Shown here in pieces: positions 45,480 through 57,565 of a stretch of DNA of 64,000 nt (position 1 is the first letter of the stretch; the number at the start of each line of letters is the position of its first letter). The stretch is from the NCBI RefSeq assembly GCF_964355755.1, contig NC_092675.1, positions 27,384,412 through 27,448,411 on the forward strand. The letters are read 5' to 3'. The position numbers and the translations under genes were made by a program. A model generated the notes under the pieces. It had not been told where the DNA came from. It saw only the letters and a program-made list of their open reading frames with translations, and searched no databases. Origin of the DNA: Antedon mediterranea. Taxonomy: Eukaryota > Echinodermata > Crinoidea > Comatulida > Antedonidae.

Positions 45480-46984
45480 AAGAACAAGTCTGCTGGGTTG
45501 GGTGAAGCTAGGCTAGTTAGGCCTCCTATATAGTATTTGTATTGTATTTAAACAAGCCTGCCTAGACACCTTACCTTGCGAAGAATAATATACAGATAAT
45601 TACTAATTAATGATTCCTTGGCAATAAAATATTCACTTAGGCCTAGGTCGTTTAAATTAACAGAAGAATTTCCATCAATAAGCCTATTAAAAATAATAAT
45701 ATTATAATCAGGTAGGCCTAGGCCGAATAAACAATTCGTCTTCTTCTCGATCTTCGAGGAGCCGAATCACCGGATGTTCAGCGCGTACTAGTTACTAGGT
45801 TACTACCGTGAGTATTGACCAATCACAAACGGTGTTTCATCACATTTAGGGTGGACTTATAACAAATGAGGGCGCTATGTATGCATAGTTTAAATAGTTT
45901 AGAAGATTAATTTCTTCAAGCGGTTGAAGCGTTGTCTTACGATGGAGTGACAATTCCACCCGAGTTCAAGATCGAGTTGATGACTTTTGTTTATTTATCG
46001 GCAACGCGAGTGTTGGCACACGAAAATTACACAGTCAATATCATCGTACTCGAGAATCTATATGTTTAATGACAGGGGACGCGAAAATTACACAGTCAAT
46101 ATCATCGTTCTCGAGGATATATACGATTTACGATCCTCGCAGCGGTAGTCATGTGATGCAGTTTCAACCAATCACGTTAGCGTATTTACATAGGCTATGT
46201 AATATACTGTATTAATATATACAATAATATGCTAAAAAAAATATTTTACTTTGGCTATATACACAAATATGAATCATCCAGTTATAATTACAGTAATTAG
46301 CCCTGACTGCCTTCATGACAATCTGCCACTGATACACAGTAGGCCTTGTCATGTTTAAAAAAAACTCTGCATACTGTATACAATCTTCTGCCCCAGTAGG
46401 ACCTACATTGAGCACCTTTTCATGAAATCACCTCAGAGTAAAATATTTACAATTTATAATTACAGGCATAGAGAAATGCTGATACACTGGAAAATAATAT
46501 TATAAAATGAAGATGAGGACATTTGCTACAAAGATAAAAAGCTGCCTCAACACAGATTCAAACCCATTGATATGCAGGCATTATTACCATGGTATCAAAT
46601 CTGATTGGATAATGACTTCTTGGCACCTGAATTTCAATATTTTAATTACACATTTGGTCTTTGTTGTTTGTCAACTATATTTTAATGAACATTAAAATAA
46701 TTTATATCTCTATTAATAAATGTATCAATAGAGTGAAACTTGAAATGTATGCTTCATATCAGGGTCAACTTCCTATAGCATTTACAAGTATTTGTGCCAT
46801 AATTTATGTGCATTTCAAAATTAAAAACTTTGAATCTTTAAGTTTAAATCTATTTTTAGCCAATTTGAAAATTATGAAAGACAGTAAAGTTTATTATAAT
46901 TGTAACTAATGGCAAGAATTTAGCCCAGCTGACTTGTGGCACTCACTGTTTGGTGCGATAGAAAGACTAAATAGGTTAACAAAT
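45480..46984. other. downstream flank of the receptor gene, no further gene seen
   Basis: Includes a short inverted duplication of ACGCGA(A)AATTACACAGTCAATATCATCG around 46015-46115 as a direct repeat. Frames at 46212-46909 are AT-rich and show no domain. This region probably includes the 3' untranslated region of the receptor (minus strand). Confidence 0.4.
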
Positions 46985-47512
46985 CTACGAGCTAGATAAA
47001 TGTGTATCTGCCGTCTGACAACTAGTCCCGCTTCCAGATACGTAGTTCCCAGAAGAAAGTGTGCTTCTGTTGATTAAATAACTCTCGGAGTCACACTCTG
47101 AGTATGGAACAGAACTGTCTGCAAATGGGTCAACTGAGGTCAATGGTTCTTCAGAAATCATAGCATCGTTTTGTACTTCAGTCAGTAAATTTCCATTACA
47201 GAGTTGAAGGTAACGAACATCTGCATCTTCCTTGGATGAGCTGTTCTCATCATCGTTTACGTCATCGGTGAAAACATTATTATTCTGTTGTTCCTGTTTC
47301 CGACCCAAGATTAGGTATGTTTTGTTTGTTACTTCCACCGAAGTCTTTCGCTGATTACCTCCGGTTTCAAAAGTTTCACAACTTTTCTCTGGCAACATAC
47401 ACGTAGACTCTGACAGATCTTCCTTCTCTTTTGGAGGATTTCTATTCGTCTTGACTTCATCGAAGATCTCTACATCAGGTTGTTTTGCTTCACTGCATTG
47501 CGATGCATCCCA
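46985..47512 (-). CDS. receptor terminal exon: cytoplasmic tail
   Basis: Acceptor TTTTTTAG|TGG. It encodes 175 residues beginning WDASQCSEAKQ and ending THLSSS, stop TAG at 46987-46985. The first Trp completes the Box1-like stretch from the previous exon. Acidic patches and serine clusters dominate. Tyrosines in TYLILG, RYLQL, PYSEC, SYLIN and NYVSG are candidate SH2 docking sites. Confidence 0.82.
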   Translation of the reverse strand, partial: WDASQCSEAKQPDVEIFDEVKTNRNPPKEKEDLSESTCMLPEKSCETFETGGNQRKTSVEVTNKTYLILGRKQEQQNNNVFTDDVNDDENSSSKEDADVRYLQLCNGNLLTEVQNDAMISEEPLTSVDPFADSSVPYSECDSESYLINRSTLSSGNYVSGSGTSCQTADTHLSSS

Positions 47513-50500
47513 CTAAAAAATGTTTACAAAAAAAAAATGATTGTTCAAATTAAATCAATTTTATTCATGATAATGTCGGAGGCTGGATTTATTTGTTTGT
47601 CCAGACCTACTTTGCTGAGGGAGGGATATTATATTTTAACGTAACGCCTAGTATGTTTTACAGTTTCTTCTGCGGATGTTTATTTGACTAGTGAGATAGT
47701 AATTAGGCTAGCGCGTTCCTCTCACTGAGCGGGAGATTGAGACCCTGCCTTGAGAGAGACAAGACGTGTCTGGCTGAGACAGATGAGAACCTTGATTATT
47801 TACTATTTTATGAGCGTGTAACTTGATGTAATTCGAGCATTGATAAGAACAAAGACGACTGTGTACCAGAGTGGAGTTGACTCTTGATTGTTTGGCTACT
47901 TGTATGAAGGCATTGCAGGGGTGTTTGTACTTTTATCTTTTCGTTCTGCTACATCTGTATCAGTTTGAAGTTGTGTTCCAATAAACGTCTAAACAACGTA
48001 TCCAGTCTTTGGTCTATTCCTTTGACGTGTTTGTTCGACTCACGACAATAAATATAGCTGGTAGGATTTTATTAATCATATTTATTACTATATCATAATT
48101 AATCATTGCTTATGTGAGGTAATCTTTTTTTGAATAACCATAAATGAAACTAGGTACTGGGGTTTGAATTACTAACTAGCTTTCATGTTCCCATCTATTC
48201 ATATGGGTACTAATGAAGTCCTATCTGGTGATTATATAATGGACCCAGACTTCAGTTTACATAAGATTTGAATATTTAATAATAGTATTATTAATTGATT
48301 TGTTTTTGGCGGTGCTGTTCTATTGTTAGTCAACTGAAACTATTGTTATTTGAATGGTTGGATAACCATTACACCAAATTTGCATACAGATAGTTGTAGT
48401 GAAATTAGCCTAATCACACACAGCATTACACAAAAATAAAAAAATATATTTTTTTTTATGTAGGAGAATTTAACAGTAGGTGGAAGTATGCATTCTTGGA
48501 GTGCTGTTGTAGTTTCTTCTGTGATTTCTCCTACAATGAATTATATCGTAGGATTTTATTTTTACCTCCATGGTTTTACAGTATTTCATACTGGAAATCA
48601 AAAACACCAGTAATATTATCAAATTGAACACTGTGAGTATCATTCATGTGTCTTTCAATATTAACTAATCTTGATACTAATTTTACTAGAGAGGGTGCTA
48701 TACCCAAATAACTAACATTCATAATTGGCTTGTACCTTGTAGAACTTTGGCTCTGGTAATGGCTTCATAAAATCTGCCTTCTTCATTCGGCGTATTATAA
48801 AAATTATGAGTAACGTAACAAATACTATTGACACTATTATAATAACTGCTATATACTCCTTGCCTGAAAATAAAACAACCAGAAAATGTATATAAATGCC
48901 ATACATTCTAAACATACATTTTAATAATTATCAATCAATACATTTTCTCTGTATTTTTTTTGTTGGTGGGGGGAGTGATTTTTCTACTGTATTGAAGAAC
49001 TTTCTTATAAGTAGTGGGGGGTGTTTCACTGTACCCACCTACTTTTTTAACATTTCTGGAGGTCCCACAACATGAGATTGAACTATCTAACTATTAAACA
49101 AAAAAATTAGGCTTTTTTAGAAGAAAAGCAAAATGTTCTATTTTATCATAATAAGATAAATCCTTCTGGAAATAACACATTTTAAATTTATGTACACATA
49201 ACCAACAGTTTGAGGCTCAGTTTATTTTTTATGTACAAGTGTCTTTTAATTAATACCTGATACCTGCTTACTAAATTTGTACTATTTGTTTTTGAAGTGT
49301 GAATAATTAAATAAAAAAAATAATCTTCTAGATTCATACAGACCCAAATGAATACTGTTCTGAAATTCTAAAAACAGTCTTACCTATGCCACTTGCAGTT
49401 AATTGACCAGCAACAAAACTGGAGCTAATCGTGGTATAACCAACTGAATTGTGTGCTGTGATGTTTACAATGTAGTCCTTATCTGATGGCAGATCTACAA
49501 TATGAATCAAATTGTTTTATGGTATACATAATCAATTAGTTTGTATCACATAAATCATCTCCGAAAAAAAACCCCACAAAAATAAGATCTGTCTACACTA
49601 TCAAACTAGTTTGACAAGAAAACAAGGGGTGATGTTCCCAAATATGGTAGTGATATGCTTAAATATGGTAGTGATGTTATGTCCATATATGGCCACATCA
49701 CATTTGTTTGTCACATAATGCAGGGAGTTGTAAAATAACTCCCTGCATAATGTTTGATAGTGTAGACAGAGCCTAAGAATCTGTCTCTATAAGATTTCTG
49801 CTCAACCGACCTGTTCACTCCACATTCGGTGTAAATGTAAGTACCTTTCGTATTTTTTTCTAATTTTATACGGTCATCATAATTGTATAATTGTAATGGA
49901 GGGGCGGATCTAGGATTTTTATAAAGAGGGGGCCGATATGGGAAACTAATCATCTAGGGGGGTCCGAGACATGCTCCCCCTGAAATGTTTTTTTTCTAGA
50001 CGCCCGGAGACAGCATCTGAGGCGTTTTGGCCAGTCGATTTTTGTCATATAATTATCTGAATATAGTGTGTTTTATAGACCATATTTAATATACGGAACT
50101 GTTTATTTTTTATTTTTTTCGTCAATAGCCTAAAGCCTGTTTTCCTGTCGACGAAACGTTACGACTAGTTGCATTATAATTTTAAAATAAAATTTGAAAA
50201 TAAATAACAATAACGATGATCGAACCGGACTGCGAATATTTTCACATTTTTACGCAATCGTTAATGGTGGTTGCTGAGACACATGGACGTGAAGTTTTGC
50301 AAAGCCAAGGCCGGTCATGCGCAGCCGTGCCCGCTGAAAAATTGAAAAAGTTACTTAATCTAGGCTTTACACTAAAGACAAACATTAAATTAAATTGTTT
50401 TTATATTATAACTTAGTTTTACTTAAGTAATTGTGTATTGTAACTGTTAAGCTTATTTTAACTTGAAATGGAAGGCAATGTCGTTTAATTTACTTCTCAA

Positions 50501-53500
50501 CAATTTTCCATTACTCAACACAATAGTGCCATTTTTCAAGTAGCTTTAGGAGTAAAAGGTATCGGTTCATACAGTATTTACCTGTAAATTCAACTTGAAG
50601 TGATGTGTTGTATTTTGTAGTAGCTATATCCACTTCTCTATCATCGGAAAAAACTGTTATTTTGTATTTAAGAAGATGACCATTTTGTTTTTCTGGAGGT
50701 AGTTCCTAAGAAACAAATTAGTTTTCTTTTTAACTATACTGTAACAACAGGAATGATTCTTTTTTTAAAGAAAATGAAGATTTATTTCTAAAGACATTTG
50801 CATTTGTCAAAATCTTAATGAAATGTTAAATTATGTCACCATTGCATGTTATAAATATTTGAAACCATGCTATAAAAGTGTGGTATGAGGAGTATTGGAG
50901 GATCCCAATAATTTGTTCTGGTTAGGTAGCTTTTAGTGGGTTTCATCATGGAGAATTTTCCATGGCTTTATGAATCAGTTTCCTAAAGCTTTAAAAAAAA
51001 ATACAATCTTATTATACTGATTGATCGATCGATGTTTGGTGTATTATTTCATTTATCTGCTAAGTTAATAGCCTTTAGATAACCATCATAAGTTTGGATA
51101 CTACAAACATGATGAAATAATTATGTATTTTTGTAACTTATACAGGGTTTGTTGCAATTCAAAAGAATTTTATTACAATAATTTTTCATTTTGGTCATTC
51201 ATTATCTGCCAAGTAAGAACTATAGGCCTAGATAGCATTATTCATTTTTTTATAAAAAAGAAAATCATATCAGCAGTTTTGAGGTAAAAAGTAAATACGT
51301 AAATTCACTTTCATATACTCATGTTTGGTGTGCGCAGAAGTGTACTCTATGATCCTCGATGTCTGCGAACATACCCGTTTATTACTCCCAATTCCTAACC
51401 CACTCTACTTTTTTCCTCACTTTTTCCGTCTGATGATATCTTTACAAATATATTTTGTGGTATTCATTTTCGTACCTTCCAATTGCACGTAAGTACATCA
51501 TATCCATCTTTCCAATTGCAGTTACCATCCACTGTACCTTCCGGTGGTTCTGTTGAAAAATGTTTAGTTCAAACTCAATTAAAGGAACTTAAAATTGTTG
51601 ATGATTTCATGGAAATAGTAAAAACCTTAATCAACTAGGGACCAGTTGCTTTTTGTACTTTTCTGTGGTTTTATCCTTGATTATCCACTTGATCAACAGA
51701 ATGAATAAGTAAATAAAAAAGAAACTTAATATATCTTGACTTAGCTTTTTGTCAAAACATGAAAAAGTATTGCATCCCTGGTTTTAATATACAAACAAAT
51801 ACTAGAGGCCTACGGCAAAAATAAACTGTAGCTCAATTGAAGATAGAAGCAATGGTTTGCGATTATATGGTCAAACTTTAATATAAAATCAACAACATTC
51901 CAACCAAGACTATTTCATTTTTGATGCAAAAATGTATTCAACTTTACTTGTTTCTTCTTTCATGACAACAACAATGTCCGACCATTTATTAATGTTGTCT
52001 TCTCTTGAATATCTGACGGCAACTTGTACCTCATACTCCTTGTAGCCTGTAGGTATGTCAAGAATTTTCTCAGACAAATCGTCATGTGATCTATCACAAG
52101 GGATCTGAAAAACAATACAAAAATATCAAAGTTTAGTGTGAGCAGAAAAAAGGAAACAATAGTGTCTATGAAAGTGGGAACTATCGCCCAACAAATAATT
52201 TATTTAAATTTTAATTAATTTTAATTTATTTAATACACTTCGCTTCCAGTCCATCGCCTCTCGTACAAATAGATTTCGTAATAGTTTTTACCCATCTGCC
52301 ATTAGAATACTGAATCTTACAGAATGATGTGTCATGGCATTTTGTTCTGTATTATATTGTGCTGTAGTTTCAGAGATACACACTTTTCTATGTATTTTAG
52401 GCGAATGATGTAATTGAATTGAATTAAATGTACATAACGTACATTTTTTTAGGTTATTGGATTTTTAAAAACATACCTCGTTCTTCTCTGGAGGTTTCAT
52501 GTTTGGATACACCTCCTTATAACTAACAACGTAAACATGCTCTATTTTATATTTTGTTGGATCCCAATTTACTTTAAGTAACGTGTCATTTTCAATCCAT
52601 CCCACAACATTCTTTGGAGGATACATCTTGACTAATAAAAGAAAAACAAGAAATTAGTGGCAGTGGTTTCAACATAATATATTACAATAAGAAAATGGCA
52701 ATTCATTCATTTATCTAGTATGATTTTTCTGCTATATTGATTTTATATAATTGCCCATTCACTGCACAGTGTTATTTCCAATTTTGTGCAGAAATAGTGA
52801 TTTTGAAATTAATTGTTTTACTTACTAAAACAGTTTTTCAAAATTGTGTTTATATTGTACTGTAGGTGGGGGTTGGTCTAGGGGGAAACAAACAAAATTA
52901 TGAAAGACTTTTTTTTCCCCATGAAATTCTTATAAAACTAGAAGGCCACTATACAATTAGTATAATTCCCCTACATGATTTCCCCAACATTTTTTAAAAA
53001 GTTTTATGTCTAGTGCTCAGTGTGATTAGATTAAAGTGTACTACAACTTTTGAATGTGAGTTTGGTGTAATGGTTATATATCCAGACTTACACTGTTGCG
53101 TTCCCTGGTTTATTTCCTGCTGTGAAGATCTTTTTTGTTTATCATCCTTATTATTTCTTTTAATATTTTATTATTATTTTTAATAATTATAATATTTTAT
53201 ATTTTAATAACCTAAGGTTACGTTAAGACTGATCACTACCAGATCACCGGCTTCTCTATCAAGGCCTATTATAAGCTCTCCTAACCTGGTAACAACAATC
53301 TTGAGCAGCTGTACTGTGCAAGCTGCACAATTTCAGATGTACAGGTATCGTACCTCTATAGATTATTGGACTAGCATTGTGTTGTCTGGTTGCTGAATTG
53401 TTTTTCTTTTTTGGCAGAATCCATTAATTAAAAACGAGAAAGACCCAATTTTATACAATTGTATGTTTTTCTTCATGATCAACTCTATATATCGTTGTGA

Positions 53501-55289
53501 TGATATAAGTGTGATGCATGCAATTTCAATTATTAGAGTCGGCTTATTTTCCACATTATTGCAATTATAGGCCCATGTTGGATTTCTATTTACAAAAAAA
53601 ATTTAGGCAAGTTTGCGACCTTTAAAAGACTGAGGAAAAAAATTAATATTAACTTATACTAACTTATAAATTGTGTGTATATAGAACTTACTGCTATAGA
53701 AAGCAACATCAGCAATGTCGTGGTATCCTAAAGCATTGAAGACATACAACTCTACTTTCATTTTGCCATGGTCATAAGCTAAATCTATATATTTATTATG
53801 TGTCTTTTTATACTTTCTACAAAAAAAAAAGAGAAAAACATCATAATACATTTAGTCAATATTTATGAACAGTATATATGTGTACAGTATATATATACAG
53901 TATATATAAATACCACAGGAACTGCAGAATATTAATTCTAAACTGCCTGGTAATAAATAAATTAATTAATTTGAAATGATAAATAAATCTGTGAGAATGA
54001 GATGAAGATGCCCTAACCATTGAACTTTCAAACTATCAAATGTGGCACATCTTCATTTTTTTGTCACATCAAATTTGATAGTGTAGACAAAGCTTTACAT
54101 TCTGTCTTTGACAAGGCAAATCCATGATTACATGCTGTAAGCAAACTCTCCATAAACTTACAATAAAGCTAGTACTGAGGCCCTTCCATAGAAAATTTGG
54201 TACTCATTTGGAAGGTTTGTATCCAAGTCTCCAGGTAGCCATGTGCATCTGAAATGTGTAATACTCGTCTCAAAGCATGTAAGATTTTTGACCGCTACCG
54301 GTTTACCTGTTGAAGGATATTAAATTTATTGTAATTGATAACTTTACTGTACCATGTAGTAGTAATTGAGAAATCAATTAAGTACACAAAAAAGCTGACA
54401 CAAGAATAAGTGGTGGCGCTAGACCACACCGAGATACAATGGTGAGGTATGATAAACAATCAAGACGTCACTCATGTGAATAAGGCCACCGATGCTAGTA
54501 GCTGTAAACATGTACGATTATTGACCGCTCCCTGTTTACCTGTTGAAGGATATTAAATTTACTATAATTGATAAACAAATTTAATACACACAAAGAAACA
54601 TTTTGTTAGAAAATGATATTACAACATTATATATATATATATTTTTTTAACCATATTTAATGAGGGTGATCCATCCAGCTATTGCTGCAGTCATTAGGGA
54701 CCCTCAGAGGTTCACAAGACAAACATATACACAAGCTGCTCTACATAACAAAGTCTTATTACAAGTCTTTGGAAGTGGAGAATTTGGTCCTTAGAAAAAA
54801 TCCTGTGACATGTGACGGGACTTGAACTCAGAACCCTTGGAGTGGTAGCCAAGGATCATAACCACCAAGCCACAACTCCACCCAAAAAAAAATTTGATAG
54901 GATATTCTGGGACCTGTTCACTAGATCGTTGACTGATGCTGCAGTCCTAGAATAAAGCCCATTCTGTTTTCTTAGAAAAGTTCATATTTATTTTGACTAA
55001 TTGTAACATTTTATTTCTAGTTTTAAGGTTTAACTAAATTGAGTAATCGGAATATACCTACGTCCAAAAGTGATGAAGACCTCTTGGCTGTCATTAGAAA
55101 CTCGACAAGAATATTTACCACTTTGATCAAAAGATGACATATTAATTCCCAAAATCGATTCATTAGATTTTAAAATGGTCTCATTAAAATACCATGTTAT
55201 TGTATCTGCTGTCATATCCAAGTTGCAGCGTAACTCTAATACATCACCCTCAATAAGTTCAACAGGTTTTGGTTGGCTAGGCAATGTCA
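46985..55289 (-). CDS. class I cytokine receptor (gp130-like), ten exons, 5' end not found
   Basis: Exons on the minus strand: 55289-55062, 54306-54162, 53816-53692, 52631-52477, 52104-51948, 51549-51476, 50705-50582, 49494-49384, 48863-48736, 47512-46985. All junctions have AG/GT signals and matching phases, giving a continuous 590-aa frame ending TAG. The order is: Ig-like domain (RCNLD...W...DQSGKYSC); a cytokine-homology pair (KNLTC...FRCTW, then KVNWD...YEVQVAVRYS...NKWSDI, a degenerate WSxWS); a third FN3 unit (NCNW...LTCNW, YIVNITAHNSVGY); a membrane helix (IAVIIIVSIVFVTLLIIFII); a proline Box1-like motif (KPLPEPKFYKW); and an acidic tail with several tyrosines (RYLQL, SYLIN, NYVSG). 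The family binds helical cytokines outside the cell and JAK kinases at Box1. No tail motif proves STAT choice. The signal-peptide exon should lie upstream of 55289 but was not identified. Confidence 0.85.
47574..48047 (+). mobile_element. solo LTR in the last intron of the receptor
   Basis: A 474-bp unit starts TGTCGGAGG and ends CTCACGACA, so its 5-bp ends TGTCG/CGACA are inverted repeats with TG...CA boundaries. It is flanked by a 4-bp direct repeat ATAA (47570-47573, 48048-48051). An AATAAA at 47980-47985 followed by a short tail region fits the R-U5 part of an LTR on the plus strand. No internal retroelement sequence is adjacent, so it is a solo LTR left by recombination. Confidence 0.75.
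48736..48863 (-). CDS. receptor exon: transmembrane helix and Box1
   Basis: Acceptor TTTTCAG|GC, donor AAG|GTACAA. Encodes KEYIAVIIIVSIVFVTLL... and, after the stop-transfer RRMKK, the proline motif PLPEPKFYK. Entered in phase 1 and left in phase 0. Confidence 0.85.
49384..49494 (-). CDS. receptor exon: FN3 domain 3, C-terminal half
   Basis: Encodes LPSDKDYIVNITAHNSVGYT and on to TASGIG. The YxVxIxAxNxxG pattern is the F-G region of a fibronectin III fold. Donor ATAG|GTAAGA. Confidence 0.85.
49584..49775. mobile_element. MITE, CTGTCTACACTATCAAAC family, copy 4 (receptor intron)
   Basis: Left TIR ATCTGTCTACACTATCAAAC and right TIR TTTGATAGTGTAGACAGAGC. A secondary inverted repeat (ATGCAGGGAGTT/AACTCCCTGCAT, 49718-49749) sits inside near the right end. 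Confidence 0.75.
50582..50705 (-). CDS. receptor exon: FN3 domain 3, middle
   Basis: Acceptor TTCTTAG|GAA. Encodes ELPPEKQNGHLLKYKITVF and on to SLQVEFT, an FN3 B-E strand segment. Donor ACAG|GTAAAT. Confidence 0.85.
51476..51549 (-). CDS. receptor exon: start of FN3 domain 3 with CxW motifs
   Basis: A small 74-nt exon encoding PPEGTVDGNCNWKDGYDVLT followed by CNWK. Two cysteines next to tryptophans recall the disulphide pattern of cytokine-receptor N-terminal FN3 modules. Donor GGAAG|GTACG. Confidence 0.8.
51948..52104 (-). CDS. receptor exon: second cytokine-homology FN3, C-terminal half with WSxWS-like motif
   Basis: Encodes IPCDRSHDDL..., YEVQVAVRYSRED and NKWSDIVVVM. KWSDI sits where the WSxWS box lies but keeps only the first WS. 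Confidence 0.85.
52477..52631 (-). CDS. receptor exon: second cytokine-homology FN3, N-terminal half
   Basis: Acceptor TATTAG|TC. Encodes KMYPPKNVVGWIENDTLLKV and then NWDPTKY...YVVSYKEV, the A-C strands of an FN3 fold, with donor CGAG|GTATGT. Confidence 0.85.
53692..53816 (-). CDS. receptor exon: first cytokine-homology FN3, C-terminal half
   Basis: Acceptor TTTTGTAG|A. Encodes KYKKTHNKYIDLAYDHGKMK and then VELYVFNALGYHDIADVAFY. The xVxVxNxLG pattern is the F-G region of the fold. Donor AGCA|GTAAGT. Confidence 0.85.
54030..54096. mobile_element. MITE, CTGTCTACACTATCAAAC family, copy 5 (short)
   Basis: A short derivative with TTTCAAACTATCAAATGTGG at the left and TTTGATAGTGTAGACAAAGC at the right, in the intron beside exon 54162-54306. 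Confidence 0.6.
54162..54306 (-). CDS. receptor exon: first cytokine-homology FN3, N-terminal half
   Basis: Acceptor CCTTCAACAG|GT. Encodes KPVAVKNLTCFETSITHFRC and then TWLPGDLDTNLPNEYQIFY. The C...CxW spacing is diagnostic of class I receptor modules. Donor TTATT|GTAAGT. Confidence 0.85.
54518..54576 (-). pseudogene. partial duplicate of the receptor exon start and its acceptor
   Basis: On the minus strand it repeats the branch/acceptor region and the first 30 or so bases of exon 54162-54306 (TATCCTTCAACAGGTAAAC, then a diverged GCGGTCAA..AATC). It lies about 230 bp upstream and lacks the rest of the exon and the donor. It is a candidate decoy acceptor. Confidence 0.7.
54640..54885 (-). 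mobile_element. tRNA-derived SINE in the receptor intron
   Basis: On the minus strand an A box (TGGCTTGGTGG, 54862-54872) and a B box (GTTCAAGTCCC, 54817-54827) sit at tRNA spacing. A tail without coding content follows (CTCTGAGGGTCCCTAATGAC) and ends in an AT-rich run near 54640. Confidence 0.7.
55062..55289 (-). CDS. receptor exon: Ig-like domain
   Basis: Acceptor TTTTACAG|TG. Encodes TLPSQPKPVELIEGDVLELR and then CNLDMTADTITWYFNE...FDQSGKYSCRVS. It has the B-strand Cys, core Trp and DxGxYxC motif of an Ig fold. For the frame to join the next exon the donor must be GGAC|GTAGGT (55061) rather than the more obvious AG|GTATAT four bases further on. Confidence 0.85.
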
Positions 55290-57565
55290 CTGTAAAAGAA
55301 AAAAATTGTTCAAAATTCTATTTTGAAAAAATTCATTCATTCTGTTATAGGTGTACTGGATTCAAAAGTGAAGGTGAAAGAAATTTCATAATCTACATTA
55401 AATGAAATGCTATTCATTAAGCATTATACGGTATATTTTGGAATATACTGTATAATAGCCACAGACGATGGGAATATTTATATATACGGTATATTCTTTA
55501 TGAGACCCATTTCTGCTGCCAAAAAATATACGGTATATAAAATATACCGTATATATACGGTATATTTTTGGCAGCAGAAACGGGCCATGTATGGATCTCT
55601 AAAAAAAGAACTTATTCCTTAATTTTCAAATCAAATTATAGCAAATAAAGTATATTCTAATCATTCATTTTAGGAACAATTACATTTTTATAATAATATG
55701 TCCATCCATTTTTTCAACTTCCTTTTATAACCACAGGCTTTGTATATAATTGTTTTGTATAATTTATATAAATTTATATATATATAATTTATATAGATTT
55801 TTATTAATTCATTTTTAAAATGTTATCTAAGCATACAACATATATATACTACGTTCTCAAAATAATGTGTGAAACAGTGACTACTGTACATCTTATCCTT
55901 CTTTTTTTAATTTAAAAAATAAATAATCAAATAAAATCAAATGATCATTGCTAATAATTGATCAGAAAACTACAAGTATGTGTGAGAATTTCACTGTATG
56001 CACGTACTGTACGAAAGTACAATTTACAACATTTCTATTGTTTTTTTAAAATTTAGCATCGAAAATCTTACAATTGATTTAAGTGCATGTGATATTAACA
56101 ACATGATGCAACACCTTGTGCAATGTACTCAAAATGAAATTCTATGCATTGATTGGATGCTGAAAAATATAAATTTGGAAATCATTGTGAAACAACAAAA
56201 GAACAAGGGTGTGCTAACCAATGCTTACCGGTATTGTATCAGGAAACATTTAAAAAAAAAATACAAAAACAAAGGAAGAAAATACAGATTTAAAAACAAA
56301 GTAAAAAAACAAGGTAGCCTGAAAACATGCAAGTCTGTGTCTGCAGTAATTAGGTCTGTCAGCCTGAATTCTGTGCCAGGCTGCAGCCTATTGTGATTTG
56401 TAGCTACAAGCTTGAAATTATGTGCAAGTATGCATCCAGAAGACTATTCAAACCTGCAGCCATGTAGAATTCTATGCAAGGCTGCAGCAACATTATTTTG
56501 CAGCGGCAAAAGTCTGCTGACATTTAAATCTTTCAACTCATTAAAATATTTTCCTTATTCAACTCATAAGACATTCATAATTATTTGAACGCTATCAATG
56601 CATGAGACCGTTGTTTACAAAAGTGAAGAATTCCTGTGAAAAAAAGTCTAAAGCCTGGGCAGTTGGTTCAGGAAAAAGATTAAAAAACATAATCAATTTG
56701 ATTTTAATCATACAAAAAATTATAAGGAAGTGTTTTATTTTCATAGAAGCACAAAAAATATTTTTTGTTGACCTTTTTATAACTTAGAGAATGAGTAGGA
56801 AAAATTAACTGTAAATATAGCACCAAAATAAATAACAACTTTAAGTTGCTATTATGTGATTAGAACATGTATGGTGTAAACAAAATGCCTCTCCCCTTGG
56901 GTAGGCCTACGTCTACAGACATCATCAAACCATGTTATGAGCAATGTGTGTTGAGGTCGTTCTTTTTATACTGAACAATCAGCAAATCAAAATGGTGGAA
57001 TTATTTTTTTCATACACATTCAAATTTTGTTCCATGTTACACACATTTTTTATTCATTTATGAATTTTTGATGTTCTCAATATATTCCTATATTAATATA
57101 TAGTAAATGTGTTAATTACTTAACGTATTATTATTTACGACAGAAACATGTTTTTTAACCAATGTTTGATTTATTTTTTATTGAAATGAACATTTCAAAT
57201 TATCAAGGGCGGATACAGTGGTGATAGCGCCATATTTTGTTTATACGAACTGCTACAGTACCGGTATTGATATTGTGGATCACCATTATCAACAAGATAC
57301 CTTTTTAGCCTCAACTTTGAATTAAACTTTATCTACAATTCATTTCCAAGAAGATAATTTTCAATTATAAAAATCAATACACTTCAATCAAATTCAAATA
57401 TCACAGAATTTGTGACAACAGTAAAACGAAGAGACTAAATTGAGTACACGTCGTCACACTTGCCATTTTGTTTTTAATCTATCTAGTCAGTAGGCATTTT
57501 GAATGCTAAAGAGGAGTCCCAGCTTCTAAACAAAAGAAAATTTATTTATATAGTATAATAAAACC
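55290..57565. other. upstream flank of the receptor, no exon identified
   Basis: The missing first exon may lie here or beyond. I could not find a signal-peptide exon with a phase 1 donor. A 132-codon frame at 55998-56396 (+) is lysine-rich and unsupported. The stretch around 55427-55585 is built of ATACGGTATA words. Confidence 0.4.
55506..55584. repeat. hairpin with ATACGGTATA core
   Basis: CCCATTTCTGCTGCCAAAAA at the left pairs with TTTTTGGCAGCAGAAACGGG at the right. The loop is filled with alternating TATACGGTATA/TATACCGTATA words, so it is self-complementary at several scales. Probably a small fold-back MITE. Confidence 0.75.

Noticed and set aside
55998-56396. 132-codon plus-strand frame upstream of the receptor
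   Set aside because: It is lysine- and asparagine-rich as expected of AT-rich DNA, with no domain, no splice partners and poor start context.
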